Shown: piece after piece, positions 43,065 through 51,418 of the stretch | Layout of the letters: the number at the start of each line of letters is the position of its first letter | Position numbering within the stretch: the stretch's first letter is position 1 | Origin: SHVO01 sp964576515 | Lineage (GTDB): Bacteria > Pseudomonadota > Alphaproteobacteria > Rhodospirillales > Rhodospirillaceae | DNA: 64,000 bases | Assembly (NCBI GenBank): GCA_964576515.1 | Contig: CAZNUW010000009.1 | Coordinates: 1 to 64,000, forward strand | Direction: 5' to 3' | Program-made: the position numbers and the translations under genes | Notes under the pieces: model-generated | What the model saw: the letters and a program-made list of their open reading frames with translations, nothing else | The model's database searches: none | Told to the model about the DNA's origin: nothing

Positions 43065-44801
43065 CTAAAACGAGAGCGAAGTTTGCAGGACAAGGCCGGC
43101 GGCGCGGTCTGAGGGGCCCAGTTTGAAACGGTACATCACATCGAACTGGATGAAGCTGGACGCCGCGCGGTATTGGGTTTCGCGGAACCAGTAGCGCAGG
43201 CCCAGCCCCGCGCCGACGGCGGCGACGGACTTGCGCGTCTCGGCGCTGTCGTAGTTGGCGGCGGCGCTGGCGTAGAGCGAGCCCAGAAGATTGGGCGAGC
43301 TTCCCAGGCGGGTGTCGACGCCGTAGCGGCCCTCGACGCTGCCGATGAAACGCTCCTGATCGACGAAGTAGGCGGCTTCGCCGTAGATCTGGCCGGTCCA
43401 ATAGGTGGTTTTGTCGGGCTGGATGTCGGTGTTGAAGCCGAAGGATGTGCCCGCGCGCAAAAGCCAATCGGACATGGCGCTGTCGCCGATGGGGAACAGG
43501 CGTTCGCCGGCCACGAGCAGGTTGAGCTCGGAGAAGGGTTTGTAGCGCAGGCCCACGGCGCCCTGGGTCGAGTCCGTCTGCACGGCGCTGGAGGGTGTGA
43601 GCGCGTTCAAGCCGACGCGGCCATAGACCTGGAAGAGCTTGCCGTCGCGGTTGCCGATGACGGGCGGCTGCCAATAGGCCTCCACCAGCCCCTGCCCCAC
43701 GCTGCCGCCGCCGGCGGCCGAGCGGTCGCCGCGATAGAACGCGCCGGCGCTCAAGCCCCATTGGCGTTCGAGACTGTCGATGCCGCGTTTGATGCCGAAT
43801 TCGGTGAGCGCGTCGAAGGCGGGCGGCGTACCCGCGTTGTTTTGAGCGCGTCCCGCGTCGAGCGCGGCTTTGAAATGCGCGGCGGCCTGCGCGTTGCGGT
43901 CCAGACGGCGCGCGGCGTAGCCGGCGTCGAGATGCGCGCTCGCGGTCATGGCGTCCTTGCAACGGCCCTCGAAGATCGACAGGGCGCGGGCGTCCTCGCC
44001 GACACGCAAGAGCACGTAGGCGAGATCGAGGTCGCAGGTTTCGTCCCGGTCCAACAACGCCTGGACGATGACGATCACTTCGGCCGGACGATTGAGACCG
44101 GCTTCGGCCTGGGCGCGACCCTTCATGGCGGTGGTCCATTCGGCGGGCGTCGCGGCCGTCTCGGACGCGATCCTGAACGCGGCGGCCGCTTGATCGAAAC
44201 GTTCAAGGGTGAAGGCGGCGAAACCGATGCGGGCCTGCACGTCGTAGGACTGTTCGGCGGCGAGCGGCGCGAGGGCGGCGAGCACGGCCTCGGTATTCCC
44301 CGCGCCGGCGGCGGCGTCGGCGAGCGAAAGCCGCAACACACGCGCGCGCGCGGGTTCGAGATTGGGCGCCTGCAAAGCCGCCGTGAAGTCGGCGATCGCG
44401 GCGTCATACTGTTTGTCGGCGGCCAGCAGGAAGCCGCGGGCGGCGCGCAGGTCCGCGTCCACCGTCCCGCGCGCGATGGCGGCGTCGGCGACGGCCCGCG
44501 CTTCCGCCGCGTTGCCGCGCCGGTTCAAGACATCCATGAGCAGACGCACGGCGTCCGTGCTGTCGGGCCGGAGCGCGACGGCGGCGCGGGCTTGCGTCTC
44601 GGCTTCGGCGAGGTCGTTACGGGCGATGGCGGCGTAGGCCGCGTCGGCGGCCTTGAAGGCCTCGCCCTCCAGCGCCGCGGCGAAGGCGGGGGCATTCAAG
44701 ATAGAGAAAAGGAACGCAAAAACGACCCCCGCCCGGCCTCCCCCTTTTAAGGGAAGGTGAAGACGTTTCAGCGCACGATGAGAAGAAGGAGAACGAGTCA
44801 T
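43065..44801 (-). CDS. nfrA: NfrA-like outer membrane exopolysaccharide export protein
   Basis: The 578-residue product pairs TPR-type helical repeats (about 45-330, e.g. NDLAEAETQARAAVALRP) with a C-terminal NfrA-type domain of amphipathic strands (AYWQPPVIGNRDGKLFQVYG, YRGDRSAAGGG, ending LVLQTSLSF with a terminal Phe as in outer membrane barrels). In E. coli NfrA is the phage N4 receptor and the outer membrane exporter of an amino-sugar polymer made by NfrB. It lies 7 bases downstream of nfrB. E. coli NfrA is about 990 residues, so this is a compact form. The predicted signal (VVFAFLFSILNAPAFA) is partly encoded by repeat copy D. The start used has a weak ribosome site and remains uncertain. 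Confidence 0.8.
   Translation of the reverse strand: MTRSPSSHRALKRLHLPLKGGGRAGVVFAFLFSILNAPAFAAALEGEAFKAADAAYAAIARNDLAEAETQARAAVALRPDSTDAVRLLMDVLNRRGNAAEARAVADAAIARGTVDADLRAARGFLLAADKQYDAAIADFTAALQAPNLEPARARVLRLSLADAAAGAGNTEAVLAALAPLAAEQSYDVQARIGFAAFTLERFDQAAAAFRIASETAATPAEWTTAMKGRAQAEAGLNRPAEVIVIVQALLDRDETCDLDLAYVLLRVGEDARALSIFEGRCKDAMTASAHLDAGYAARRLDRNAQAAAHFKAALDAGRAQNNAGTPPAFDALTEFGIKRGIDSLERQWGLSAGAFYRGDRSAAGGGSVGQGLVEAYWQPPVIGNRDGKLFQVYGRVGLNALTPSSAVQTDSTQGAVGLRYKPFSELNLLVAGERLFPIGDSAMSDWLLRAGTSFGFNTDIQPDKTTYWTGQIYGEAAYFVDQERFIGSVEGRYGVDTRLGSSPNLLGSLYASAAANYDSAETRKSVAAVGAGLGLRYWFRETQYRAASSFIQFDVMYRFKLGPSDRAAGLVLQTSLSF
44718..44761 (-). repeat. GC-rich hairpin repeat, copy D, inside nfrA
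   Basis: On the minus strand: a degenerate hairpin ACCTTCCCTTAAAAGGGGGAGG, then CCGGGCGGGGGTCGTTTTTGCG. It matches the family and lies within the nfrA reading frame, encoding LPLKGGGRAGVVFA at the start of its signal peptide. It is the only copy inside a coding region. Confidence 0.7.
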
Positions 44802-44808
44802 ATGACGA

Positions 44809-46908
44809 TCAGTGAATGGTCTTGGACAAATTTGCCTGATGGGCGAGCGCAGTGTCGAGGTCTTCGCGCGTGACCGCGCCTTGGGCGACGAGATAGTCGC
44901 CAAAACGGCCGTGACGGTCAGGTGAATATTGACCCAACGCATAGGTGAGATCCTGGCGGCGGACGAAGCCCATATCGACCAGGAGATCCCCTAAAAGCGG
45001 GCTGCGCGTTTTAAGCGTATTGGTTTCGCCGGAGATCAACGCGCGCAGGCCGTCGACGATATCGGACTCGCGCACGATGGAGACGACAGGGCGGTGGCCC
45101 AGGACGACTTCCAGTTCGGCCATCGTCTCATCCCGGGGCGCGGCGGCGGCCAGGACGAGCACCGCGCCGTCCTGAGCGCGGCCGGCCGGCAAAAGACGAT
45201 GGCGCACGACGAGATCGCGGGGAAGCGCCGCGCGATTGGCCAGCACGGCCGCCGGATCGTAAACGCCGCGCGGCAGGCCGTTCTGATAGGACAGGACTTC
45301 GGCCAGCATATCCTCGGACAACCAGCCCTCGCGGATGAGCACCTTGCCCAGGTGATCGCTGGTGCCGGCCTGTTTGGCCAGCGCCTGGGCCAGTTGGTCG
45401 GCGCTGACGGCCTTCCACGCCACCACCAGATCGCCGAGGCGCTTCTTATTGTCGCGCAAATGATCGGTGGAGGGATAGACGTGGTCGGTCTTGTCCCAGG
45501 CGATGCTTTTGTCCTTGAAGACGTGCAGGCCCAGCATGCGCCAGGCGCGCATGGCGGCGCAGAAGTTGATGGCGTTATTGACGATCATGCGCGGGAGCGC
45601 CATGACGCCTTGCACCGGACCGTACATATTGGTGACGAAATAGAACCGCTGCGCGACGCGGTTCATGAGCAGCGCCACGTTGATGACGATGATCTGCTGC
45701 ATCCAGTCGTGGGAGGCGATCACGTCGGAAAAGAGTTCGATGCCGAAGACGTCGGCCGCCCACACCGCGAGCACGAAGTTGAGGAGCAACACGTAGGCGA
45801 AAATCGTCACAAGCGAAGTGACGGCGCCCTTTCGATCGCGAAAGAGCATGTACATGGTGCGCCAGTCTCCGCGCCAGCCCATCTCGAGCCAGCCCTGGAA
45901 GGCGATGCCGTAAATCCAGCGCGCGCGTTGCCGATAGGCCGCGACGAAACTGTCGGGGAAGAATTCACGGATAGCGATGACGCTTTCGACCTCGACCACG
46001 CTCTCTTTTCCGGTGATCGACTTACGGCGCGACGTGTAGCTGACGGGCACGCGCACGAACACCTGCTCCATCCCCAGTTTCGCCAGCCGGAAACTGAAGT
46101 CGTAGTCCTCGGTGAGGCTGTCGGTGTTGAAGGGCTGGTTCTGGGTTTCCGCCGACAAAGCGCCGATGGCGCGGCGGCTGAAACAGGTGCCGACCCCGGC
46201 GGAGGGCACCTCGCCCAGCAAGTTTTCGCGCACCACGAGGTCTTTCGAGTGCCATTCGGCGAAGTCGTCGAGATAGGTGCCGGCCACCATCTGCCACCAG
46301 GGGCGTTCCAGCGACAGGACCGGAAGCTGGATGAAGTCCTTCTTGGGGAGCAGGAAGTTGAACAGTTTGAGTTCCAGGGGATGGATGACATCCTCGCTGT
46401 CGTGCATGACGATGCCGCCGAAGCTCATGCCGTGCTGTTCTTCGTGCAGGAAGATGGCCTGGATGATCCAGTTCAGGCAGTCCGCCTTGCAGGTGGGCCC
46501 ATCGTGCGGCACGCGCACATGGACCACATGCTTGTAGCGGCGCGCCATGGCGTCGATGACGTCGCCGGTGGCCGGATCGTTCGGGTAGGACCCGCAGAAG
46601 ATCTTGAAGTTGGCGTATTCGAGGGTCGCGACCGTGTTCTCGATCATCTGGGCGATGACCGCGTCCTCGCGCCAGGCCGGGACCATGATGGCGATGTGAC
46701 GCTCCTCGCCTTCCAGGAGCTTGTCGAGGCTCAAGGGTTTGTAGCGGCGCTGCACATAGATGAAGCGGTAAGCCTGGCGCGCCCAGTAATAGACGTCGAT
46801 GAAGAAGTCATCGAGGCTGGAGACGAGAATGACGATGGCGACCAGGACGCCGGTCCATTCCAGGATCCGGACCCAATCGGCCAGCAGGTAGGGTTCCAAA
46901 CCGACCAT
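44809..46908 (-). CDS. nfrB: NfrB-like GT2 polysaccharide synthase with MshEN modules
   Basis: A 699-residue membrane glycosyltransferase. A helix (about 17-38) precedes a GT2 domain with HDSEDVIHP (169-177, donor-sugar acidic pair), TEDYD (266-270) and the processive signature QRARW (327-331). Helices follow around 365-450. The C-terminus has MshEN-type c-di-GMP-binding repeats at 490-542 (RLGDLVVAWKAVSADQL, LGKVLIREGWLSEDML) and again at 638-691 (LLGDLLVDMGFVRRQDL, FGDYLVAQGAVTREDL). E. coli NfrB uses this module to be activated by c-di-GMP. It is downstream of a bcsB-like gene and wecB and just upstream of nfrA. A doubled MshEN is an unusual feature. Confidence 0.88.
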   Translation of the reverse strand: MVGLEPYLLADWVRILEWTGVLVAIVILVSSLDDFFIDVYYWARQAYRFIYVQRRYKPLSLDKLLEGEERHIAIMVPAWREDAVIAQMIENTVATLEYANFKIFCGSYPNDPATGDVIDAMARRYKHVVHVRVPHDGPTCKADCLNWIIQAIFLHEEQHGMSFGGIVMHDSEDVIHPLELKLFNFLLPKKDFIQLPVLSLERPWWQMVAGTYLDDFAEWHSKDLVVRENLLGEVPSAGVGTCFSRRAIGALSAETQNQPFNTDSLTEDYDFSFRLAKLGMEQVFVRVPVSYTSRRKSITGKESVVEVESVIAIREFFPDSFVAAYRQRARWIYGIAFQGWLEMGWRGDWRTMYMLFRDRKGAVTSLVTIFAYVLLLNFVLAVWAADVFGIELFSDVIASHDWMQQIIVINVALLMNRVAQRFYFVTNMYGPVQGVMALPRMIVNNAINFCAAMRAWRMLGLHVFKDKSIAWDKTDHVYPSTDHLRDNKKRLGDLVVAWKAVSADQLAQALAKQAGTSDHLGKVLIREGWLSEDMLAEVLSYQNGLPRGVYDPAAVLANRAALPRDLVVRHRLLPAGRAQDGAVLVLAAAAPRDETMAELEVVLGHRPVVSIVRESDIVDGLRALISGETNTLKTRSPLLGDLLVDMGFVRRQDLTYALGQYSPDRHGRFGDYLVAQGAVTREDLDTALAHQANLSKTIH

Positions 46909-46942
46909 ATCCCTCTCCGGCGCCTCTTCTTCCGGCGCGGGC

Positions 46943-49240
46943 TTAAACGGCGGCTTGTTCGCCGGCCGCGGCGGCCGCGCGGCGCTGCTTGCGCGACACC
47001 ACGAAGGCGCGCACCGCCGACATCAACAGCATGGCGAGGATCACCGCGATCCCGGAGACGATCCAGATGGAGTAGCGGTGGAAAATGGCCGACGGCTGCA
47101 GCAGCGCGCGGCGGATCTCCTGCAGGCTGAAGTCGCCGGCGCCGAGATCGCCGATGCGGCCCGAGGCGTCATAGATCGCGACGTCGCCCTCGCCCAGGTC
47201 CGTCACCTTGATGCCGGGAATGGGCTTGCCGGTGGAGGAGTTGACGGAAAGGCCCGCGATCTCCGCCAGGCTCACGATCTGCACCACGGCGGCGGGCCTG
47301 GCGCCTTCGACGTGGGCGATGGGCAGGCCGGTTTCGTCGGTGAGATGCAAGGCGTTGTCGGCCACCTGAAGGTTTTTGCGGCGGCCGGGCAAGGCGACGC
47401 CAAAGGACACGAAGGTCGCGGTGGGGCGATAGGTGGCGGCGTCCTCAATCGTCTCCAGACGAATGGACGACGAACTGACGTTCAACTCGCGCAGGAACTG
47501 GAAAACAAAGGGCAGGCTTTGCGTCGGATCGGCGAGATAGTTTTTCGGCACGGCGATGATCGCGTTATTGGCGAGCTTGGACTTCAGGCCGAAGAACTGC
47601 GTGTCGATGGACTCGTTGCCGAGCACGAGACGGCTGGTGGGCAGGATCTGCGCGGGATAGCCGCGGTCGAGCGTCCGGCAGTCGCCGGTCGACGGCCCGC
47701 GCTGAAGGCCGATACGCAGCGTGTTGCGCGACGCAAGCAGGTACGGCGGCACGTCGGCGCGCAGGCGCACGGTTGCGTCGTCCGGGTCCACCTTCTCGGC
47801 GCGCAGGAGCACGTCGTTGAGCATGATGGTGACCATGGGGGAGACGTCGGAGGCATCCGGCGAAACGCGCATCTCCAACTCGATGTTCGACGGCCAGCGG
47901 CCCGCGGGCAACTGGGCCGCGTCGAAGGCCGTCACCCATTCACCGTAGTTGACGATGGATTGCGCCTGGAGGTTGCCGCCGAGTTCGCCCAACTGGATGG
48001 CGTTCTGGTCGACGGCTTCACTTCCGGCGAAGGTGACGTCGAGGCCATCGTTGTTGGCAAGGCGCGACCATTGCGTGGCCAAGAGTGAGGCCGCGCGCGA
48101 GGCGTCGTTCGCAAGCGTGATGACGGGCTGGCCGAGCACGGTTTCAAGCGTAAGATTGTCCTTGGTGTGCGCGGACCCGCTGATGGGCAATTGCGCGACA
48201 TACCCCGCGAGCGCCCGCGCGGCGGCGGGACCGGCGGCTTCAGCCTCGGCGGTGAGCGCCTGGAGATCGGCCAGCGTCTGCGCGGCGAGCCAATCGGCGC
48301 CAATCGCGACGTCGGCGGCGGCGCGGCCGTGAATGGCTTCGAGCACGGCGAACGCGCCGCGTTCGGCCGGGGACGAGAGCTTCACCGCTTTGACGTCCGC
48401 GCCGGCGAAGGACGCGAAGGCCGCGATGCGCGCGAGATCGGCGGGCACGGCCAAGCCCGACGCATCCACCGTGGCGCCGACGGCGGGCACGGAGACGATG
48501 GCGGGACGACGGTTGAGCGCCGACATGGCGAGCGCGATCTTGAGTGCGGCGGCGTAGTGCGTTTCATCGATTCCCGTGGCGGGGATCAGGATGCGCGGCG
48601 CCGCGGGCAACATGCCCCACGCGGTGCGGACATCGGTGATATCGGCGGCGTAAACGCGGTAGCGCAGCAAGCTTTGCGGCGCGACGGTCATCACGTTGGC
48701 GATGGAACGCTGGGTGGTGCAACGATCCTCGGTCGTGAGCGTGGAGTATTGCAGATCGAGCTTCACGAAGGGATCCGTCAGGCGATCCGCCGGCACCGGA
48801 ATGGTGCGGAAGAACGCGCCGCTGCCGTCTTTCGGTTCCACGGCGAAGGCGGGCACATCGTTCACGCTGGCTACGAAGGCCGCGTGGCCCTGGTCGCCGC
48901 GCAAGTAATTACCGTCGATATCGATGGCGAGATCGTGCACCGGAACATCGCGGGGAATTTGGAAAAATATCTGCTGGTTGAATTCGGCGCCCCGGAACAC
49001 CAAGGGGCTCGCGAAGTTGAGATCGGAGAGCATGAACGCGCGCGCGAGGAACGGGCGGAACGGCGCCGCGCTTGTTTGCGCGAATGGTTGCACGGATGGT
49101 TGCACGGATGGCTGCACAGGCGTTGGCGCGGGCGCTTCCGCCGCCATTGCCGACGACGTCATCAGCAGGGCCACGCTTGCTGCAACCCGCCAGGACTTCA
49201 CCGCGGCGCGGGGAAGAAACGGAACACGCCTCATGGACAT
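46943..49240 (-). CDS. BcsB-like periplasmic polysaccharide synthase subunit
   Basis: The 765-residue product has a signal peptide (ending SSAMAAEA), a Pro/Gln-rich linker with a tandem VQPS repeat, a large beta-rich periplasmic body (LNFASPLVFRGAEFNQQIFF, FVKLDLQYSTLTTEDRCTTQ, YPAQILPTSRLVLGN) and one C-terminal membrane anchor (IFHRYSIWIVSGIAVILAMLLMSAV). This is the layout of BcsB, the partner of cellulose synthase BcsA. Here the synthase in the operon is NfrB, so the subunit is probably dedicated to that glycan and not to cellulose. No PilZ domain or BcsA is present. It starts 2 bases after the wecB stop. A second Met two codons in is an equally good start. Confidence 0.85.
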   Translation of the reverse strand: MSMRRVPFLPRAAVKSWRVAASVALLMTSSAMAAEAPAPTPVQPSVQPSVQPFAQTSAAPFRPFLARAFMLSDLNFASPLVFRGAEFNQQIFFQIPRDVPVHDLAIDIDGNYLRGDQGHAAFVASVNDVPAFAVEPKDGSGAFFRTIPVPADRLTDPFVKLDLQYSTLTTEDRCTTQRSIANVMTVAPQSLLRYRVYAADITDVRTAWGMLPAAPRILIPATGIDETHYAAALKIALAMSALNRRPAIVSVPAVGATVDASGLAVPADLARIAAFASFAGADVKAVKLSSPAERGAFAVLEAIHGRAAADVAIGADWLAAQTLADLQALTAEAEAAGPAAARALAGYVAQLPISGSAHTKDNLTLETVLGQPVITLANDASRAASLLATQWSRLANNDGLDVTFAGSEAVDQNAIQLGELGGNLQAQSIVNYGEWVTAFDAAQLPAGRWPSNIELEMRVSPDASDVSPMVTIMLNDVLLRAEKVDPDDATVRLRADVPPYLLASRNTLRIGLQRGPSTGDCRTLDRGYPAQILPTSRLVLGNESIDTQFFGLKSKLANNAIIAVPKNYLADPTQSLPFVFQFLRELNVSSSSIRLETIEDAATYRPTATFVSFGVALPGRRKNLQVADNALHLTDETGLPIAHVEGARPAAVVQIVSLAEIAGLSVNSSTGKPIPGIKVTDLGEGDVAIYDASGRIGDLGAGDFSLQEIRRALLQPSAIFHRYSIWIVSGIAVILAMLLMSAVRAFVVSRKQRRAAAAAGEQAAV
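49086..49121 (-). repeat. 12-base minisatellite in the bcsB-like gene
   Basis: Two exact copies and one diverged copy of GGTTGCACGGAT in direct tandem. In the bcsB-like frame each unit encodes four residues (VQPS, VQPS, VQPF) just after the signal peptide. Copy number could vary between strains without breaking the frame. Confidence 0.7.
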
Positions 49241-49242
49241 TG

Positions 49243-50454
49243 TCAGACCGCCCGAGCTGAAACGGAAAGGCCCGCCACCGCCTCGGGCGCGCCGAGGATC
49301 GCCGCGCAGATGCGCGCGGACGCGTAGCCGTCGCCGAAAGGATTGTGATGGAAGCGGCCGGCGATGCGCGCGGTGTCGTGCTCAAGAATGCGGATCGCCT
49401 CGGGGATCATCTTGCGCGGATCCGTGCCGACGAGTTTCGCGCAGCCGGCTTCCACGGCCTCCTGACGCTCGGTCACGTCGCGGGTGACCAGCAACGGCAC
49501 GCCGAAGGACGGCGCTTCTTCCTGAAGCCCGCCGGAGTCCGTGATGATGAGGGCGGAGCGTTCCATGAGATAAACCATCTCGTGGTATTCCACGGGCGGG
49601 ATGAGGAAAACATTGTCGACGCCGCCGAGCGCCGCATACGCGGGGCCCTTCACGTTCGGATTGAGGTGCACCGGATAGACGATCTGCACGTCGGGACGCT
49701 GGGCGATACGCTGTAAGCCGTCGAACATGTGCGCCAGCCCCTCGCCGAAGTTCTCGCGGCGATGGCCGGTGACGAGCACAAGCTGTTTCGCACCATCCAG
49801 GAAACCGAATTTCTTGTCGCAGATGCCGCGCATGACGCCGTCCCGGGCGAAACGCTCGCGCATCATACGCAAGGCGTCGATGCCGGTGTTGCCGGTGACC
49901 AGGATGCGCCGCGGGTCGATGCCCTCGCGCAGGAGGTTCTGCCGCGCGCGCACGGTCGGCGCGAAGTGCCAGTCGGCGACCACGCCGATGAGCCGGCGGT
50001 TGGCTTCCTCGGGGAACGGCGACTGGAGATCGCCGGTGCGTAAACCCGCTTCGATGTGGCCGACGGCGACGCGTCCGTAGAAGGCGGCCGCCGCGCCGGC
50101 GAAAGCGGTGGTGGTGTCGCCCTGGACCAGCACGAGGTCGGGCTTGTAGTCGGCGATGGTTTTGGTGAGCGCCGCAACGGCGTGGCCGGCGACCTCGCCC
50201 AGGGCCTGGCCGGCGGTCATCAACGCCAAGTCGTAGGTGGGCGTGATGCCGAACACGTTGAACACCTGGGCCAGCATCTCGCGGTGTTGGCCGGTGGAGC
50301 AGACGGCATGTTCAATGCCGCTGGCCTCGAGGGCGCGGACGACCGGGGCGAACTTGATCGCCTCGGGGCGGGTGCCCAGCACCGTCAGGACGCGCTTGTA
50401 CCGCGCCGCCGCAAACCCGTTTTCAACACGCGTAACAGATGTATTCACTAACAA
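49243..50454 (-). CDS. wecB: UDP-N-acetylglucosamine 2-epimerase (non-hydrolysing)
   Basis: Interconverts UDP-GlcNAc and UDP-ManNAc. The 403 residues show LTVLGTRPEAIKFAPVV (about 23-39), STGQHREML, GHIEAGLRTGD, PFPEEANRRLIG, VLVTGHRRENFGEG and DSGGLQEEAPSFGVP, all WecB signatures. It heads a minus-strand operon with the bcsB-like gene, nfrB and nfrA. In E. coli, WecB supplies the UDP-ManNAc that NfrB uses, so its genetic linkage here is strong support for a ManNAc-type polymer. The start is TTG at 50454 with GAG upstream, or GTG two codons later. Neither is strong. Confidence 0.92.
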   Translation of the reverse strand: MLVNTSVTRVENGFAAARYKRVLTVLGTRPEAIKFAPVVRALEASGIEHAVCSTGQHREMLAQVFNVFGITPTYDLALMTAGQALGEVAGHAVAALTKTIADYKPDLVLVQGDTTTAFAGAAAAFYGRVAVGHIEAGLRTGDLQSPFPEEANRRLIGVVADWHFAPTVRARQNLLREGIDPRRILVTGNTGIDALRMMRERFARDGVMRGICDKKFGFLDGAKQLVLVTGHRRENFGEGLAHMFDGLQRIAQRPDVQIVYPVHLNPNVKGPAYAALGGVDNVFLIPPVEYHEMVYLMERSALIITDSGGLQEEAPSFGVPLLVTRDVTERQEAVEAGCAKLVGTDPRKMIPEAIRILEHDTARIAGRFHHNPFGDGYASARICAAILGAPEAVAGLSVSARAV

Positions 50455-50716
50455 AACTCACTTTACACACCGGGCGCGCCCGAAATTTCCGAACGTTCGG
50501 GGGCTTCCGACTGTTCCAATTTACGGTGTGCGAAGCGCGCGCATAAATACGTAGATATCCTGATATTTCAGGATGTTTCGGCTAAAAACCGCTCGCAGCA
50601 CCGTGCCGAGGCGACGTGCGCAGAAAGCAGTTAATAAATATTAAAGAAAAGTATCCACACCTAATACGAGTATTTGTAATTAACGTATATGGTGGAATAC
50701 GCCGTTCTTACTCGCC
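50455..50716 (-). promoter_or_regulatory. AT-richer control region upstream of the wecB-nfr operon
   Basis: The 260-base gap has no gene. It holds the palindrome CCGAACGTTCGG (50489-50500), the hairpin ATCCTGA-TATT-TCAGGAT (50557-50574), and an AT-rich stretch at about 50625-50695. The operon promoter must lie here, since lolD upstream is on the same strand. I cannot single out -10/-35 hexamers. The AT-rich part suggests an H-NS-like or regulator-bound segment. Confidence 0.45.
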
Positions 50717-51418
50717 TCAAGGGTGAGAAACGGGCCCAACTTCGGTGAGCACACCATTCTCCAGGCGAATGGTGCGGTCCATTCGCGCGGCGAGGGCAGG
50801 ATTGTGGGTCGCGATGAGCGCGGCCAACCCATGCTCCTTGGACAGGCGCACGAGCTGCGCGAAGACTCCGTCAGACGTCTCGGGGTCCAGATTGCCGGTG
50901 GGTTCGTCAGCCAACAGCAGCGCGGGCCGGTTGGCGAGCGCGCGGGCGATGGCGACACGCTGCTGCTCGCCGCCCGACAACTGGCCCGGGCGATGATCGG
51001 CCCGCGGGCCGAGGCCGAGGGCGGTGAGCAGTTCCATGGCGCGGGTTTCGGCCGCCTTGCGCGCGACGCCGGCGATCATCTGCGGCACGACGATGTTCTC
51101 AAGGGCCGAGAATTCGGGGAGCAGATGATGGAACTGATAGACGAACCCGAGGCGCGCGCGACGCATCTCGGTCCGGCGGTCGTCGGACAGGGCGTTGCAC
51201 GGCTGGCCGTCCACCAAGACCTCGCCCTTGTCGGGCAGTTCGAGAAGGCCGGCGACATGGAGCAACGTGGACTTGCCCGCGCCGGACGGACCGACGAGCG
51301 CCACCACCTCGCCGCGCTTCAGGCTGAGCTGCGCGCCGCGCAGCACATGGAGGGCGTTCTTGTCGCCCTGGCGGTAGGAGCGTTCGATGTCCTTCAGTTC
51401 GAGAGCAAACTCACTCAT
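50717..51418 (-). CDS. lolD: Lipoprotein-releasing system ATPase LolD
   Basis: The ATPase of the LolCDE complex, which extracts outer-membrane lipoproteins from the inner membrane. The 233 residues carry the Walker A VGPSGAGKSTLLH, the signature LSGGEQQRVAIARAL, Walker B LLLADEPTG and the LolD-typical LVDGQPCNALSDDRR. It overlaps lolC by 8 bases. In the conserved order dnaE should follow directly. Confidence 0.95.
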   Translation of the reverse strand: MSEFALELKDIERSYRQGDKNALHVLRGAQLSLKRGEVVALVGPSGAGKSTLLHVAGLLELPDKGEVLVDGQPCNALSDDRRTEMRRARLGFVYQFHHLLPEFSALENIVVPQMIAGVARKAAETRAMELLTALGLGPRADHRPGQLSGGEQQRVAIARALANRPALLLADEPTGNLDPETSDGVFAQLVRLSKEHGLAALIATHNPALAARMDRTIRLENGVLTEVGPVSHP

